Assembly (NCBI GenBank): GCA_036346395.1
Contig: JAYEVG010000052.1
Location: 46,175-110,174, forward strand
From: Hsuehochloa calcarea
Lineage: Eukaryota > Streptophyta > Magnoliopsida > Poales > Poaceae
Reading direction: 5' to 3'
Length of the DNA: 64,000 bases
Numbering within the stretch: the first letter of the stretch is position 1; the number at the start of each line of letters is the position of its first letter. Made by a program: the position numbers and the translations under genes. The notes beneath the pieces are model-generated. The model made no database searches, had not been told where the DNA came from, and worked only from the letters and a program-made list of their open reading frames with translations. Shown here one piece after another: positions 10,669 to 22,953 of this stretch.

Positions 10669-13600
10669 TTGGAATCGTTAGAGCGGTGTGAAACTTTCGA
10701 GCAGCCAGTGCAAGCGGCTCCATTTTGTGAATTCGTGGCACGGAAGAAAACCCATACCAAACACCCATAATGGACTTCTAGAGTGCCCTCCCTCATGTCG
10801 GCGTGCGTTTGGAATCGTTCAGAGCGGTGTGAAACTTTCGAGCAGCCAGTGCAAGCGGCTCCATTTTGTGAATTCGAGGCACGGAAGAAAACCCATACCA
10901 AACACCCATAATGGACTTCTAGAGTGCCCTCCCTCATGTCGGCGTGCGTTTGGAATCGTTAGAGCGGTGTGAAACTTTCGAGCAGCAGTGCAAGCGGCTC
11001 CATTTGTGAATTCGTGGCACGGAAGAAAACCCATACCAAACACCCATAATGGACTTCTAGAGTGCCCTCCCTCATGTCGGCGTGCGTTTGGAATCGTTCA
11101 GAGCGGTGTGAAACTTTCGAGCAGCAGCGGTGCAAGCGGCTCCATTTGTGAAATCGTAGGCACGGAAGAAAACCCATACCAAACACCCATAATGGACTTC
11201 TAGAGTGCCCTCCCTCATGTCGGCGTGCGTTTGGAATCGTTCAGAGCGGTGTGAAACTTTCGAGCAGCCAGTGCAAGCGGCTCCATTTTGTGAAATCTAG
11301 GCACGGAAGAAAACCCATACCAAACACCCATAATGGACTTCTAGAGTGCCCTCCCTCATGTCGGCGTGCGTTTGGAATCGTTCAGAGCGGTGTGAAACTT
11401 TCGAGCAGCGGTGCAAGCGGCTCCATTTGTGAATTCGAGGCGCGGAAAGAAAACCCATACCAAACACCCATAATGGACTTCTAGAGTGCCCTCCCTCATG
11501 TCGGCGTGCGTCTGGAATCGTTAGAGCGGTGTTAAACTTTCGAGCAGCCAGTGCAAGCGGCTCCATTTGTGAATTCGTGGCGCGGAAGAAAACCCATACC
11601 AAACACCCATAATGGACTTCTAGAGTGCCCTCCCTCATGTCGGCGTGCGTTTGGAATCGTTCAGAGCGGTGTGAAACTTTCGAGCAGCGGTGCAAGCGGC
11701 TCCATTTGTGAAATCGTAGGCACGGAAGAAAACCCATACCAAACACCCATAATGGACTTCTAGAGTGCCCTCCCTCATGTCGGCGTGCGTCTGGAATCGT
11801 TCAGAGCGGTGTTAAACTTTCGCAGCAGCGGTGCAGCAGAAAACCCATACCAAACACCCATAATGGACTTCTAGAGTGCCCTCCCTCGGCTCCATTTGTG
11901 AAACTTTCGAGCAGCAGGTGCAAGCGGCTCCATTTTGTGTCGTCGAAGAAAACCCATACCAAACACCCATAATGGACTTCTAGAGTGCCCTCCCTCATGT
12001 CGGCGTGCGTTTGGAATCGTTAGAGCGGTGTTAAACTTTCGAGCAGCGGGTGCAAGCGGCTCCATTTTGTGAATTCGTAGCACGGAAGAAAACCCATACC
12101 AAACACCCATAATGGACTTCTAGAGTGCCCTCCCTCATGTCGGCGTGCGTTTGGAATCGTTCAGAGCGGTGTTAAACTTTCGAGCAGCCGGTGCAAGCGG
12201 CTCCATTTGTGAATCGAGGCACGGAAGAAAACCCATACCAAACACCCATAATGGACTTCTAGAGTGCCCTCCCTCATGTCGGCGTGCGTTTGGAATCGTT
12301 AGAGCGGTGTGAAACTTTCGAGCAGCCAGTGCAAGCGGCTCCATTTGTGAATTCGTGGCGCGGAAAGAAAACCCATACCAAACACCCATAATGGACTTCT
12401 AGAGTGCCCTCCCTCATGTCGGCGTGCGTTTGGAATCGTTAGAGCGGTGTGAAACTTTCGAGCAGCTCCATTTGTGGCAGTGCAAGCGGCTCCATTTGTG
12501 AAATCGAGGCACGGAAAGAAAACCCATACCAAACACCCATAATGGACTTCTAGAGTGCCCTCCCTCATGTCGGCGTGCGTTTGGAATCGTTAGAGCGGTG
12601 TGAAACTTTCGAGCAGCGGTGCAAGCGGCTCCATTTTGTGAAATCGAGGCACGGAAGAAAACCCATACCAAACACCCATAATGGACTTCTAGAGTGCCCT
12701 CCCTCATGTCGGCGTGCGTTTGGAATCGTTCAGAGCGGTGTGAAACTTTCGAGCAGCCAGTGCAAGCGGCTCCATTTGTGAAATCGAGGCACGGAAGAAA
12801 ACCCATACCAAACACCCATAATGGACTTCTAGAGTGCCCTCCCTCATGTCGGCGTGCGTTTGGAATCGTTCGAGCGGTGTGAAACTTTCGAGCAGCCGGG
12901 TGCAAGCGGCTCCATTTGTGAAATCGTGGCACGGAAGAAAACCCATACCAAACACCCATAATGGACTTCTAGAGTGCCCTCCCTCATGTCGGCGTGCGTT
13001 TGGAATCGTTCAGAGCGGTGTGAAACTTTCGAGCAGCGGTGCAAGCGGCTCCATTTGTGAATTCGAGGCACGGAAGAAAACCCATACCAAACACCCATAA
13101 TGGACTTCTAGAGTGCCCTCCCTCATGTCGGCGTGCGTTTGGAATCGTTAGAGCGGTGTGAAACTTTCGAGCAGCCAGTGCAAGCGGCTCCATTTGTGAA
13201 ATCGAGGCACGGAAGAAAACCCATACCAAACACCCATAATGGACTTCTAGAGTGCCCTCCCTCATGTCGGCGTGCGTTTGGAATCGTTAGAGCGGTGTGA
13301 AACTTTCGAGCAGCGGTGCAAGCGGCTCCATTTGTGAAATCGAGGCACGGAAAGAAAACCCATACCAAACACCCATAATGGACTTCTAGAGTGCCCTCCC
13401 TCATGTCGGCGTGCGTTTGGAATCGTTAGAGCGGTGTGAAACTTTCGAGCAGCGGTGCAAGCGGCTCCATTTGTGAAATCGAGGCACGGAAGAAAACCCA
13501 TACCAAACACCCATAATGGACTTCTAGAGTGCCCTCCCTCATGTCGGCGTGCGTTTGGAATCGTTAGAGCGGTGTGAAACTTTCGAGCAGCCAGTGCAAG

Positions 13601-16132
13601 CGGCTCCATTTGTGAATTCGAGGCGCGGAAGAAAACCCATACCAAACACCCATAATGGACTTCTAGAGTGCCCTCCCTCATGTCGGCGTGCGTTTGGAAT
13701 CGTTCAGAGCGGTGTGAAACTTTCGAGCAGCCAGTGCAAGCGGCTCCATTTGTGGTCGTGGCACGGAAGAAAACCCATACCAAACACCCATAATGGACTT
13801 CTAGAGTGCCCTCCCTCATGTCGGCGTGCGTTTGGAATCGTTAGAGAGCGGTGTGAAACTTTCGAGCAGCCAGTGCAAGCGGCTCCATTTTGTGAAATCG
13901 AGGCACGGAAGAAAACCCATACCAAACACCCATAATGGACTTCTAGAGTGCCCTCCCTCATGTCGGCGTGCGTTTGGAATCGTTAGAGCGGTGTGAAACT
14001 TTCGAGCAGCCAGTGCAAGCGGCTCCATTTTGTGAATTCGAGGCAGGGAAAGAAAACCCATACCAAACACCCATAATGGACTTCTAGAGTGCCCTCCCTC
14101 ATGTCGGCGTGCGTTTGGAATCGTTAGAGCGGTGTGAAACTTTCGAGCAGCGGTGCAAGCGGCTCCATTTTGTGGTCGTGGCACGGAAGAAAACCCATAC
14201 CAAACACCCATAATGGACTTCTAGAGTGCCCTCCCTCATGTCGGCGTGCGTTTGGAATCGTTCAGAGCGGTGTGAAACTTTCGAGCAGCGGTGCAAGCGG
14301 CTCCATTTGTGAAATCGTAGGCACGGAAGAAAACCCATACCAAACACCCATAATGGACTTCTAGAGTGCCCTCCCTCATGTCGGCGTGCGTTTGGAATCG
14401 TTAGAGCGGTGTGAAACTTTCGAGCAGCCGGTGCAAGCGGCTCCATTTGTGAATTCGTGGCACGGAAGAAAACCCATACCAAACACCCATAATGGACTTC
14501 TAGAGTGCCCTCCCTCATGTCGGCGTGCGTTTGGAATCGTTCAGAGCGGTGTGAAACTTTCGAGCAGCGGGTGCAAGCGGCTCCATTTTGTGAAATCGTG
14601 GCGCGGAAGAAAACCCATACCAAACACCCATAATGGACTTCTAGAGTGCCCTCCCTCATGTCGGCGTGCGTTTGGAATCGTTAGAGCGGTGTTAAACTTT
14701 CGAGCAGCGGTGCAAGCGGCTCCATTTGTGAAATCGAGGCACGGAAGAAAACCCATACCAAACACCCATAATGGACTTCTAGAGTGCCCTCCCTCATGTC
14801 GGCGTGCGTTTGGAATCGTTAGAGCGGTGTGAAACTTTCGAGCAGCGGCAGTGCAAGCGGCTCCATTTTGTGAAATCGAGGCACGGAAGAAAACCCATAC
14901 CAAACACCCATAATGGACTTCTAGAGTGCCCTCCCTCATGTCGGCGTGCGTTTGGAATCGTTAGAGCGGTGTGAAACTTTCGAGAGCGGAAGCCATACCA
15001 AACACCAAGCGGCTCCATTTGTGAAATCGTAGGCACGGAAAGAAAACCCATACCAAACACCCATAATGGACTTCTAGAGTGCCCTCCCTCATGTCGGCGT
15101 GCGTCTGGAATCGTTAGAGCGGTGTTAAACTTTCGAGCAGCAGTGCAAGCGGCTCCATTTGTGAATTCGTGGCACGGAAGAAAACCCATACCAAACACCC
15201 ATAATGGACTTCTAGAGTGCCCTCCCTCATGTCGGCGTGCGTGGAATCGTTCAGAGCGGTGTTAAACTTTCGAGCAGCCAGTGCAAGCGGCTCCATTTTG
15301 TGAATTCGAGGCACGGAAGAAAACCCATACCAAACACCCATAATGGACTTCTAGAGTGCCCTCCCTCATGTCGGCGTGCGTTTGGAATCGTTAGAGCGGT
15401 GTGAAACTTTCGAGCAGCCAGTGCAAGCGGCTCCATTTTGTGGTCGTAGGCGCGGAAAGAAAACCCATACCAAACACCCATAATGGACTTCTAGAGTGCC
15501 CTCCCTCATGTCGGCGTGCGTTTGGAATCGTTAGAGCGGTGTTAAACTTTCGAGCAGCCAGTGCAAGCGGCTCCATTTGTGAAATCGAGGCGCGGAAAGA
15601 AAACCCATACCAAACACCCATAATGGACTTCTAGAGTGCCCTCCCTCATGTCGGCGTGCGTTTGGAATCGTTAGAGCGGTGTGAAACTTTCGAGCAGCCA
15701 GTGCAAGCGGCTCCATTTGTGAAATCGTGGCGCGGAAGAAAACCCATACCAAACACCCATAATGGACTTCTAGAGTGCCCTCCCTCATGTCGGCGTGCGT
15801 CTGGAATCGTTAGAGCGGTGTTAAACTTTCGAGCAGCGGTGCAAGCGGCTCCATTTGTGGTCAGCGCGGAAGAAAACCCTCCACCCATAATGGACTTTTG
15901 TGAATCGTTCAGCGGCGGTGTTAAACGGCAAGCGGCTCCATTTGTGAATCGTAGCACGGAAGAAAACCCATACCAAACACCCATAATGGACTTCTAGAGT
16001 GCCCTCCCTCATGTCGGCGTGCGTTTGGAATCGTTAGAGCGGTGTTAAACTTTCGAGCAGCCAGTGCAAGCGGCTCCATTTTGTGAATTCGAGCGCGGAA
16101 AGAAAACCCATACCAAACACCCATAATGGAAA
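10669..16132. repeat. Tandem satellite array, 139-141 bp monomer, about 40 copies (probable centromeric satellite)
   Basis: The motif TGGACTTCTAGAGTGCCC recurs at 10771, 10912, 11050, 11193, 11334, 11474, 11613 and onward to about 16126, with a typical spacing of 138-143 bp, head to tail. Monomers are very similar. Differences cluster at GCAGCCAGTGC, GTTCAGAGC and GTGAAAC/GTTAAAC positions. A few monomers are rearranged (about 11816-11935, 12460-12490, 14980-15010, 15860-15935). The segment CCAAACA-(7 nt)-TGGAC-(7-8 nt)-GTG-(8 nt)-CATG has the same spacing as a block I remember from maize CentC, and CRM elements lie on both sides. A centromeric role is inference. No gene is present. Confidence 0.9.
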
Positions 16133-17097
16133 TGATGAGGACATCCCTACCATGGATATAACCGTGCCTACACACACAACTCAACCACAACGGTACAAGG
16201 ACCTCTTACAGAGCTCGTGCTCGTCAACAATTATCGGTGAATTCGTTCCTAGGATTATATACTCACGAGAATAGACCGCTACCTAATGCAAGTGATTTAA
16301 TTGTGCTTAGGAATATGGGAAAGGACCACGGAGAGGCATGTGGAGTCGTGGAGATGTATGGAAGGCATAATGGAGATCATCCGTCACTTTGGGTCCAAGA
16401 CAAGCAAGAGTTCGAGTTGGGCTCGTTACGAGTCGATTCGGACTACGGCGTCGGCACTAACTTTAAGCGGCGTAACTTCTTCATACGGACTCCGTTTGGG
16501 CGTTTACGGACTTCGTGGAAAGCTTATCAAGTCTACTTTCTAACGGATCCAACCTCATCATCAAATTCTATCGAGCGGCCGAAATTATCAAAGAGTCCGT
16601 ATCCGTATGAGTCGAGTCGAAGGGTCTGCGCCACCTCTACTTTGGCCCACAGGCCTTGTAACCCTAGGCGTCGTCCACCTCGTTGGCCGCCACCTGGTCG
16701 TTTCCCTATATAGGAGCCGCCGTCTCCCTCGCTTGAACTTCGGATTTCGTTGAGTTTAGGTTTAGCCATTGTGCAAACTCTGTTCTTGATTGTGTCGAGC
16801 GACCACTGTCAAAGGCGACCGGGATCCCATCTTTGCTATTCGCAATACAATTTATGCTTCCTTCATATTCGCAATATCAGATTGCCTATGTCTTATTCTT
16901 GCTAGTTCTTGATTGCTCGCGAGGATTGAACCGTGTTGAGTTGATCGCGCCTCGGCGAGTCAATAACACCGGAGTTAGTTCGGCGATTGCTAAAGCGCAA
17001 GCGTCGTCGTCTGCGGTTGTAGTCGGATCGTGAGTCACCGCCACCAAAATCGATAGTTATCAATCTCATCGAAAGATCGGACACCTCGTTTACATCA
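16133..17097 (+). repeat. 5' LTR of CRM element W
   Basis: It begins TGATGAGGACATCCC and ends GTTTACATCA. Its LTR-encoded copy of the CR-like motif (about 16195-16250) is frameshifted compared with 2935-2980. A TATATAGGAG segment near 16706 is a plausible TATA region for element transcription. Confidence 0.9.
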
Positions 17098-17112
17098 AGT
17101 GGTATCGAGCTC

Positions 17113-18440
17113 AAGGTTGCTCGGTGAGAATTTCGATTTACCATAGATTAGATTGCTTTTCCTTACCTAGAGTACACAAAAAAAAATTTAGCGATAGTAT
17201 TCAATCTGTCCAAACCGGTCTTAGCCTCGCAATTTTTCTTTTGATTACATTGCATTGTTGAACTTTCGGTTGCATCGTCGTGTTCTTTCTTTGGTCTTAG
17301 TGTCTAGTTCCTCTAGAGTTTGAGTTACATTCACGTTTTGGTCTCACCGTTCGGTTAGATCCGAACTACCACGGGAGTAGAAAGGAGGAGGACTCGATCT
17401 CTAGGGAGGCTTTGCCTGGTTGGTTTGGAGTAGGACACGATCTCGGAATTGGTTTTGGAAGCCTTGCCTGGTTGGTTTGGAGTAGGACACGATCTCGGAG
17501 TTGGTTTTGGAAGCCTTGCCTGGTTGGTTTGGAGTAGGACACGCTCTCGGAGTTGGTTTTGCATCGGCAAAAAAAAAGAAAGAGCAGCAGGCGGCCGCAT
17601 AAAAGAGCGCGGCAAAAAAAAAAAAAAAAAAGAGAGAGAGAAAAACCTAACTTTTGCATCGACCTCCGATTGAGGCGATTTTGATCCGTTGGAAAGAAAT
17701 CGGAAAATAGAAGCGAAAAAAATGAAGTCGGGAAATCGGGGTTTCGGATCCGCGTAAGATACCACGCTTTCTCTGGCGGCTCAGGCCCCAAAAAGGTCGT
17801 TTAGGGCCTCAAAGCGGGCCCATAAGCGAGGAAAAATCAAGTTTCTCGAATTTGCTCAAAATTGTGAGCCCATACGCACGTGATTCTAAGGTCCCTGTGA
17901 AGGCGGCACACTTTTGAGCTCGAACTCCGTGTGCAGCGCCATCTAGTTTCTTTACGCGCGGTGTGTCTTCGTTGGTGTTCTAGGCTCGCGTCTCTAATGC
18001 GGTCTAGCCTAGGGCGGCACCACCGGCGTTGAGCGATTTTTGACTTGCATTTTACGAATTGATTATTGCTACTCCTTGCTACTAAACTTGAGCCCTCCGG
18101 CTACACCTTTTCTACCGTCTGGTGAGCTTTACAGCAATCGCTCCATCAATCTTGAAGATATATTGTAACCCTTTGGTTGCCGATCGCCTGTGTGCTTGGT
18201 AAGAATTGGTAAGAATTCGATAGAAGGCTTGAGTGCGGCGACTTTGAACCACCATACCCTAGTTCTTGTTAGGGACATATTCTTGTGTTTTTGCTAACAA
18301 TGGCGGAGTTACGGAGAGTTCTTGATCAAGATACATGTCACGATCCCGTCTGAAGGAATCATACAACATTTGCGTGCGAAATGAATCATCATCTGGAGGG
18401 CCTTGAGGAGGGCGTCGAGTTACAAATGGCGACTTGCTCA
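17113..18440 (+). other. Untranslated leader of CRM element W
   Basis: No coding signal is visible. It includes the 52 bp repeats (17406-17565), an A-rich tract at 17610-17628 and GC-rich sequence. An ATG at 18300 is followed by stops. The gag start cannot be fixed because of frame breaks. Confidence 0.55.
17406..17565 (+). repeat. Three tandem 52 bp repeats in the CRM leader
   Basis: TGCCTGGTTGGTTTGGAGTA occurs at 17413, 17465 and 17517, each followed by GGACACG(A/C)TCTCGGA. The repeats are nearly identical and lie in the untranslated leader between the PBS and gag. Confidence 0.85.
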
Positions 18441-19540
18441 ACTAGAAACACCAGTTGAGACAAGCATAGCGCTTCATTGCGATGGAGAGAGCACAAGGTA
18501 TTACTAATAATTCTTTAGCGAGATATTATGGCGCGACTTGAGGAGATTGTCAAGCCGACTCTGTTCCCCTATTTGTGACGGTAGAGGACAAGATGAATAT
18601 GTGGGTGATTACGAGGCGGATGGCGAGCTAACCACAACAACGATCGAGCTCGTCGCCAATTGCGTTTCAGCAGGCAAGGTATGCGAAGAGAACCCCACGG
18701 CGTGAGTGCGTGACCACGAAGATGCTTTTGCTAAGGTTAAATTCAATATGCCCTCTTTTAATGGTAAATATGATACGATAGTTATTTAGATTGGGAACTA
18801 GTTGTTGATCAAAAATTTGCTTGTCATGATTTTCAGAGAATAGGCGAGTTAGAGTGCTACTAGTGAATTTCCGACTTTGCTTCTATTTGGTGGAAAGAAC
18901 ATTGCCGTCAACATCCCAATAACATACCTAACACTTGGGAGGCTTTAAAATTGCTTATCGTCATCGATTTGTTCCCTCATATTATGCTCGTGATTTGTTA
19001 AATAAATTGCAGCGCTTACAACAAGGTGCAAAGTGCGTGGAAGAATACTATCGGGAATTACAAATTGGCATGTTCTTGCTGTGGGTTAGTTGAGAATGAG
19101 GAGGCATCAATGGCTAGGTTTTGGGAGGATTGAATCGTGACATTGAGGACATTCTTGATTATAAAGATTATAACTCCATGACTAGATTGTTTCATCTTGC
19201 TTGCAAAGTGAGCGAGAGTGCGGGGGCGCTTGGGCGAGCAGCGATCTAACCCTTCTACAGTCGCACAAATTCATGGGCAGCGTACACCTTTTCCTCATCC
19301 ACTATGGCGGCCCCACCATTAACCGCCAACAACAAGCGGCGCCCTACTACCTCAAATTCAGCGACAAGAGTTTTGAAGCACCCAAAACAACACCACAACC
19401 GGCAAAAACTTCCTCTTGGTTGCTTGACGGGACGAGCGAGGGCGTTCAATGCCATCGTTGCAAAGGCTATGGACACATGATGCGGAATTTGTCCAAGCAA
19501 GCGTGTATTGATTATACGTGATGATGGTGGGTATTCCTCT
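18441..19540 (+). pseudogene. Broken gag of CRM element W
   Basis: Segments in changing frames read FNMPSFNGKYDT (about 18745), a WW/HWWKEH-like capsid segment near 18890, RHRFVPSYYARDLLNKLQRL (about 18960-19020), EEYYREL (about 19040) and a CCHC zinc knuckle CHRCKGYGHMMRN (about 19450-19490). This is the order of a Ty3/Gypsy gag. At least five frame breaks exclude a functional product from the sequence as given. Confidence 0.75.
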
Positions 19541-20240
19541 GCTAGTGATTTAGATGATGAAACATATGCTATGCTTGCAAATGACCTGCGGGACATGATG
19601 ATAAATCTAACCATGAGGAGGAACATGTTGGCCGAAGATGCTTGAGCAAGTATTTGAGCATTATAGTGCAGCAGCGTACTAAGTGCTCAAGTGTCTCATC
19701 TTAGAGCATAATCAGCGCCATAATTTATTCCAAATCAAGGCGTTGTCAAGAGCGTTCCATTCGCATAATTGTTGATGGTGGGAGTTGCAACAATTTGGCG
19801 AGTATGGATATGGTGGAGAAGCTTGCGTTGTCGACTAAACCTCATCCCCACCCATACCATATTCAATGGTTCAACGACAATGGTAAGTTGAAGGTAACAC
19901 GGATGGTTAGAATACATTTTCTATGGGTTCATACCATGATTATGTTGATTGCGATGTTGTTCCTATGCAAGCTTGTTCATTATTATTAGGAAGACCTTGG
20001 CAATCGATCTTGATTGTATACATCATGGTAAGAATAATCAATACTCTCTCATGTTCAAGGAAAGAAAATTGTCTTGCATCCTATGACTCTGAACAAATTG
20101 TTAAAGATGACCTTGCTAGAGCTAGAAGAGAAGGAGAATACTAAGGCGAAAATCAGTTGTAGCAAAAGAGCTTGAGCAACATAAAAGAAAGAACCTAAAT
20201 CATTCATGACAAAAATAAAGAAATTAAATTGAAAGGTGCT
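19541..20240 (+). pseudogene. Aspartic protease region of CRM element W
   Basis: IIVDGGSCNNLAS (about 19765-19803) is the protease active-site region, in the D-G-G/S form typical of this clade. The flap and later region (CDVVPMQACSLLLGRPWQ, about 19945-20000) follows in a shifted frame. The reading is broken on both sides. Confidence 0.65.
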
Positions 20241-21230
20241 AGTTTTCTTGCTACCAAATCGATATGACTCAAGCTGGATGCTAGTAATTACATTTGCTAT
20301 GCATTAATTTGCAAAGAAGCATTGTTTTCATTTGAGGATATACCTTCTTCTTTGCCACTCTTTGTCACTAACATTTTGCGGGAGTACAAAGATGTCTTTC
20401 AAAGGACATCCGTGGAAATTGCCACCGCCGTGGGATTGAGCATCAAATTGATTTAATCCCGGTGCATCATTGCCCAACCGAGCACCATATAGGACCAATC
20501 GGAAGAAACTAAAGAAATTGGCGCCAAGTTCAAGAGTTGCTTGATAAAGGGTATGTCTTGTGAATCTCTTAGCCCTTGTCTTTATTCGGTCATTTGGTAC
20601 CAAGAAAGATGGATCATGGCGCATGTGTGTGGATTGTAGAAGCGATTAATAATATCACCATTAGGTATCGTCATCCTATTCCTAGGTTAGATGATATGCT
20701 TGATGAATTGAGTGGCTCTGTTGTCTTTTCAAGGTTGATTTGCGTAGTGGTTATCATCAAATCCGCATGAAATTAGGCGATGAATGGAAAGCGGCTTTTA
20801 AAACTAAGTTCGGGTTATATGAGTGGTTAGTAATGCCTTTTGGTTTAACTAATGCTCCTAGTACTTTCATGAGACTAATGAATGAGGTTTTGCGTGCTTT
20901 CATTGGTAGATTTGTGGTGGTTTATTTTGATGATATATTGATATATAGCAAATCATTAGAGGAACATCTGGACCATTTCGTCTTGTTTTTAAGGTTTCGT
21001 GATGCGCCTATTTGGTAACCTTGAGAAGTGCACCTTTTGCCGATCGAGTTGCGTTTCTTGGCTATGTTGTTACTCCACGGGGAATTGAAGTTGATCAAGC
21101 CAAGGTTGAAGCAATCTGAGTTGGCGACTCTAACACGGTCCTGCAGGTGCGGAGCTTTAGGACTTCTTTGGGTTCTCTGCCGCTTTGTGAAGGATTTGAC
21201 ACTATCGCGCACCATTGAATGAGCTTACCA
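20241..21230 (+). pseudogene. Reverse transcriptase of CRM element W
   Basis: The RT blocks appear in order: KKDGSW with CVDC-like sequence (about 20605-20640), INNITIRYRHPIPRLDDMLDEL (20645-20708), SGYHQIRM (20742), FGLTNAPSTFMRLMNEVL (20840-20895), and VVVYFDDILIYSKS (20915-20955), whose YFDD is the catalytic motif. The open segment 20740-21018 covers the palm. Beyond it, GYVVTP.GIEVDQAK (about 21060-21105) continues after a frame shift. Confidence 0.85.
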
Positions 21231-21700
21231 AGAAGGCGTGCCATTTGTTTGGGAGCCTTTGCAGGAGAATGCCTTCACCACATTGAAAGATAAGTTAACA
21301 CATGCACCTCTACTCCAACTCCACGATTTCAATAAGACTTTTGAGCTAGAATGTGATGCAAGCGGAATTGGTTTAGGTGGTGTGTTGTTACAAGAAGGCA
21401 AACCTATAGCATACTTGGTGAGAAATTGAGTGGGCCTAGTTTGAACTATTCTACTTATGATAAAGAGTTATATGCCCTCTTTGAACCTTAGAAACTTGGC
21501 AACATTATTTATGGCCCAAAGAATTTGTTATACATTACGATCATGAATCTCTAAAGCATATTGAAGTCAAGGTAAATTGAGCAGTAGACATGCAAAGTGG
21601 GTTGAATTTATTGAGTCTTTTCCTATGTCATAAAACACAAGAAGGAAAGGAGAATGTTATTCTTGATCGTTGTCTAGGAGATATGCCATGTTATCACAAC
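21231..21700 (+). pseudogene. RNase H of CRM element W
   Basis: LQLHDFNKTFELECDASGIG (about 21318-21377) contains the first catalytic Asp of RNase H. The next parts match 1314-1616 but carry several extra 1-2 base losses, for example at about 21480, 21535, 21560 and 21655, compared with that better-preserved copy. Confidence 0.8.
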
Positions 21701-22953
21701 TTGACTTCAAAATTTTTGGATTAGAGACTATTAAAGAGCAATATGTGCACGATCTTGATTTTGCGAAATATTGTTGAATTGTGAAGAAGGAAAAATGTGG
21801 AATAAATTTGTCATTAATGATGGATTTGTGTTTAGAGCTAACAAGTTGTGCATTCTGCTAGTTCCGTCAAATCTGCTTTGTTATTCTGAGGAAGCACATG
21901 GAGGTGGGTTAATGGGACATTTTGGTGTGAAGAAAGCAGAGGACATACTTGCGATCATTTCTTTTGGCCAAAGATGAGGCGGGACGTCGGCGCTCGTTGC
22001 CATTGCACTACATGTCAAAAAGCTAAGTCACGACTTAATCCTCATGGTTTATATATGCCTTTACCGTTCCTAGCATTAGTGGGAAGATATTTGATGGACT
22101 TTGTTTTAGGATTGCCTAGGACAAAGAAGGAAGGATAGCATATTTGTGGTTGTTGATAGATTTTCTAAGATGGCCCATTTATACCTTGTCATAAGGCGAT
22201 GGCGCTACCAATATTCTTGATTTATTCTTTCGTGAAGTTATTAAGCTTGCATGGTGTGCCTAATACTATAGTTTGGATCGTGATGCTAAATTCCTTAGCC
22301 ATTTTGGAGAACTTTATGGGCTAAATTGGGGACTAATTTGTTATTTTCTACTACTTGTCATCCCCAAGTGATGGACAAGCGAGGTTGTGAATAGAACTTT
22401 GTCTACCATGCTTAGAAATTTGTGTTGAAAAAGAATTTAAAAATGTGGGAAGAATGCTTGCCTCATATTGAGTTTTCTTATAATCGGTCATTGCATTCTA
22501 CTACAAAGATGTGCCCTTTTGAAGTTGTTTATGGTTTTGTGCCTCGTGCTCCTATTGATTTAATGCTTCTCCCACCTTGAGAGAAATTGAACTTTGATGC
22601 AAAACAACGTCTTTGAACTGATTTTAAAAATACACGAGACAACCAAGGAGAATATAGGCGCATGAATGCTAAATATAAACTTCTTTGGTAGTCGGGGAGA
22701 AAACACATAACTTTTAAACCGGAGATCTTGTTTGGTTGCACTTGAGAAAAGATAGGTTCCCAATTGAGAAAGTCAAAGCGATGCCTAGAGTGATGGTCCT
22801 TTCAAAGTGTTAGAAAAGATTAATGATAATGCATACAAGCTTGAGCTGCTGCAGATTTTGGGGTTAGTCCACATTTAACATTCTGATTTGAAGCCATACT
22901 TGGGGAAGAGGATGAGCTTGAGTCGAGGGCGACTCAAATGCAAGAAGGGAGGA
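21701..22953 (+). pseudogene. Integrase of CRM element W
   Basis: The zinc-binding region (KMWNKFVINDGFVF, then EAHGGGLMGHFGVKKAEDIL, 21790-21950) is open. The catalytic core (22080-22570) and C-terminal domain (22690-22945) are in broken frames. All blocks align by eye with 1686-2854. The polypurine tract AAGAAGGGAGGA ends at 22953. Confidence 0.8.

Noticed and set aside
10669..16132. CRISPR-like or rDNA-like array
   Set aside because: The repeats are contiguous 139-141 bp units without unique spacers, and no 5S or 45S rRNA sequence is present.
10626..16190. Dozens of overlapping open frames on both strands with repeated short protein blocks (MREGTLEVHYGCLVWVFF-type)
   Set aside because: They are translations of the satellite monomer. 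Frames change with monomer length, there is no start or codon signal, and each protein is only a read-through of the tandem array.
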